The notes below the pieces were generated by a model, which saw only the letters and a list, made by a program, of their open reading frames with translations, ran no database searches and was not told the origin of the DNA. 28,286 bases of DNA from an uncultured Pseudomonadales bacterium (GTDB taxonomy: Bacteria; Pseudomonadota; Gammaproteobacteria; Pseudomonadales; Pseudohongiellaceae): the NCBI GenBank assembly GCA_938082955.1, contig CALKDE010000267.1:1-28286 (forward strand). Direction: 5' to 3'. The position numbers and the translations under genes are program-made. Below are positions 28,149 to 28,286 of the stretch, piece by piece. The stretch's first letter is position 1; each line of letters opens with the position of its first letter.

Positions 28149-28286
28149 TAACTATCGCCTGTGTACAACGTATAGGACAACTTCGATATAACATCACCAA
28201 GAATCACCGCAGGCGTAGTAACCAGGGCAATGATTTGTTGAGATGCCTGAAAGCCCTGGCCGACTATCGATATAACGTCCTGCTCA
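28148..28286 (-). CDS. C-terminal fragment of an unknown protein (cut by window edge)
   Basis: 45 codons are open from the window edge to TAA 28150-28148, which overlaps the SET gene start. The visible end (EQDVISIVGQGFQASQQIIALVTTPAVILGDVISKLSYTLYTGDS) is amphipathic and hydrophobic. By P22 order it might be the gene before gp7 (gp14 position), but nothing in the sequence confirms that. Confidence 0.5.
   Translation of the reverse strand, partial: EQDVISIVGQGFQASQQIIALVTTPAVILGDVISKLSYTLYTGDS

Noticed and set aside
1..28286. CRISPR arrays, insertion sequences, tRNA genes, integrase and attachment sites
   Set aside because: None seen: no regularly spaced repeats with spacers, no transposase or recombinase motifs, and no tRNA-like folds that survive inspection.

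Overview
The window is almost certainly part of a tailed-phage genome of the P22-like (short-tailed, podovirus) type. The late genes on the minus strand follow the P22 order: small terminase, large terminase and portal at 8749 down to 2899, then, entering from the right edge, the internal ejection-protein block (gp7, gp20 and gp16 positions) and a tailspike-like protein with a head-binding N-terminus. The scaffold, coat and tail-hub genes that P22 carries between portal and gp7 are missing. If the source is circular they would lie across the junction of the two window edges. Genes are tightly packed with ATGA or TAATG overlaps, Shine-Dalgarno sites are canonical, and the protein families suggest a Gammaproteobacterium-type host, perhaps aquatic; the host is inference.

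Layout. 1-8749 (minus): late head module, TerS, TerL, a seven-bladed beta-propeller and a small protein inserted between TerL and portal, portal, a large protein with an ADP-ribosyltransferase-like domain, and two small genes. 8750-8889: divergent control region. 8890-11533 (plus): an island of small unknown genes around a C5-cytosine DNA methyltransferase whose target-recognition region is overprinted by a second 301-codon reading frame. 11489-16770 (minus): a lambda PR-like operon of Cro-like regulator, small zinc-knuckle protein, DUF1376 initiator, P-like protein, PAPS-reductase-like protein, NinB, HNH-like protein, coiled-coil/TM holin candidate, muralytic enzyme, DUF1353 protein, lipoprotein and VRR-NUC-like nuclease. 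16771-16858: divergent promoter/operator. 16859-20088 (plus): a lambda PL-like operon with Rad52-type annealing protein, DnaQ/PolB-like 3'-5' exonuclease, SSB and a winged-helix/zinc-ribbon protein. 20090-28286 (minus): glycosyltransferase-like protein, RCC1 propeller, tailspike-like protein, ejection proteins, and a cupin plus SET-domain protein.

How it works together. The Cro-like protein probably acts on the short divergent control region that launches replication/lysis on one side and recombination on the other. No CI-type repressor and no integrase are present, so lysogeny is not supported by this window. Replication would use the DUF1376 and P-like pair; recombination would use the annealing protein, exonuclease, SSB, NinB and nuclease; packaging and ejection follow P22.

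The most unusual content is the conserved-looking overprinted ORF inside the methyltransferase gene, the SET and ADP-ribosyltransferase-like domains in virion-gene clusters, two separate seven-bladed propellers, and several RNA-structure candidates (UNCG-loop hairpins before ribosome sites, a switch-like element before ssb, a hairpin over a start codon).
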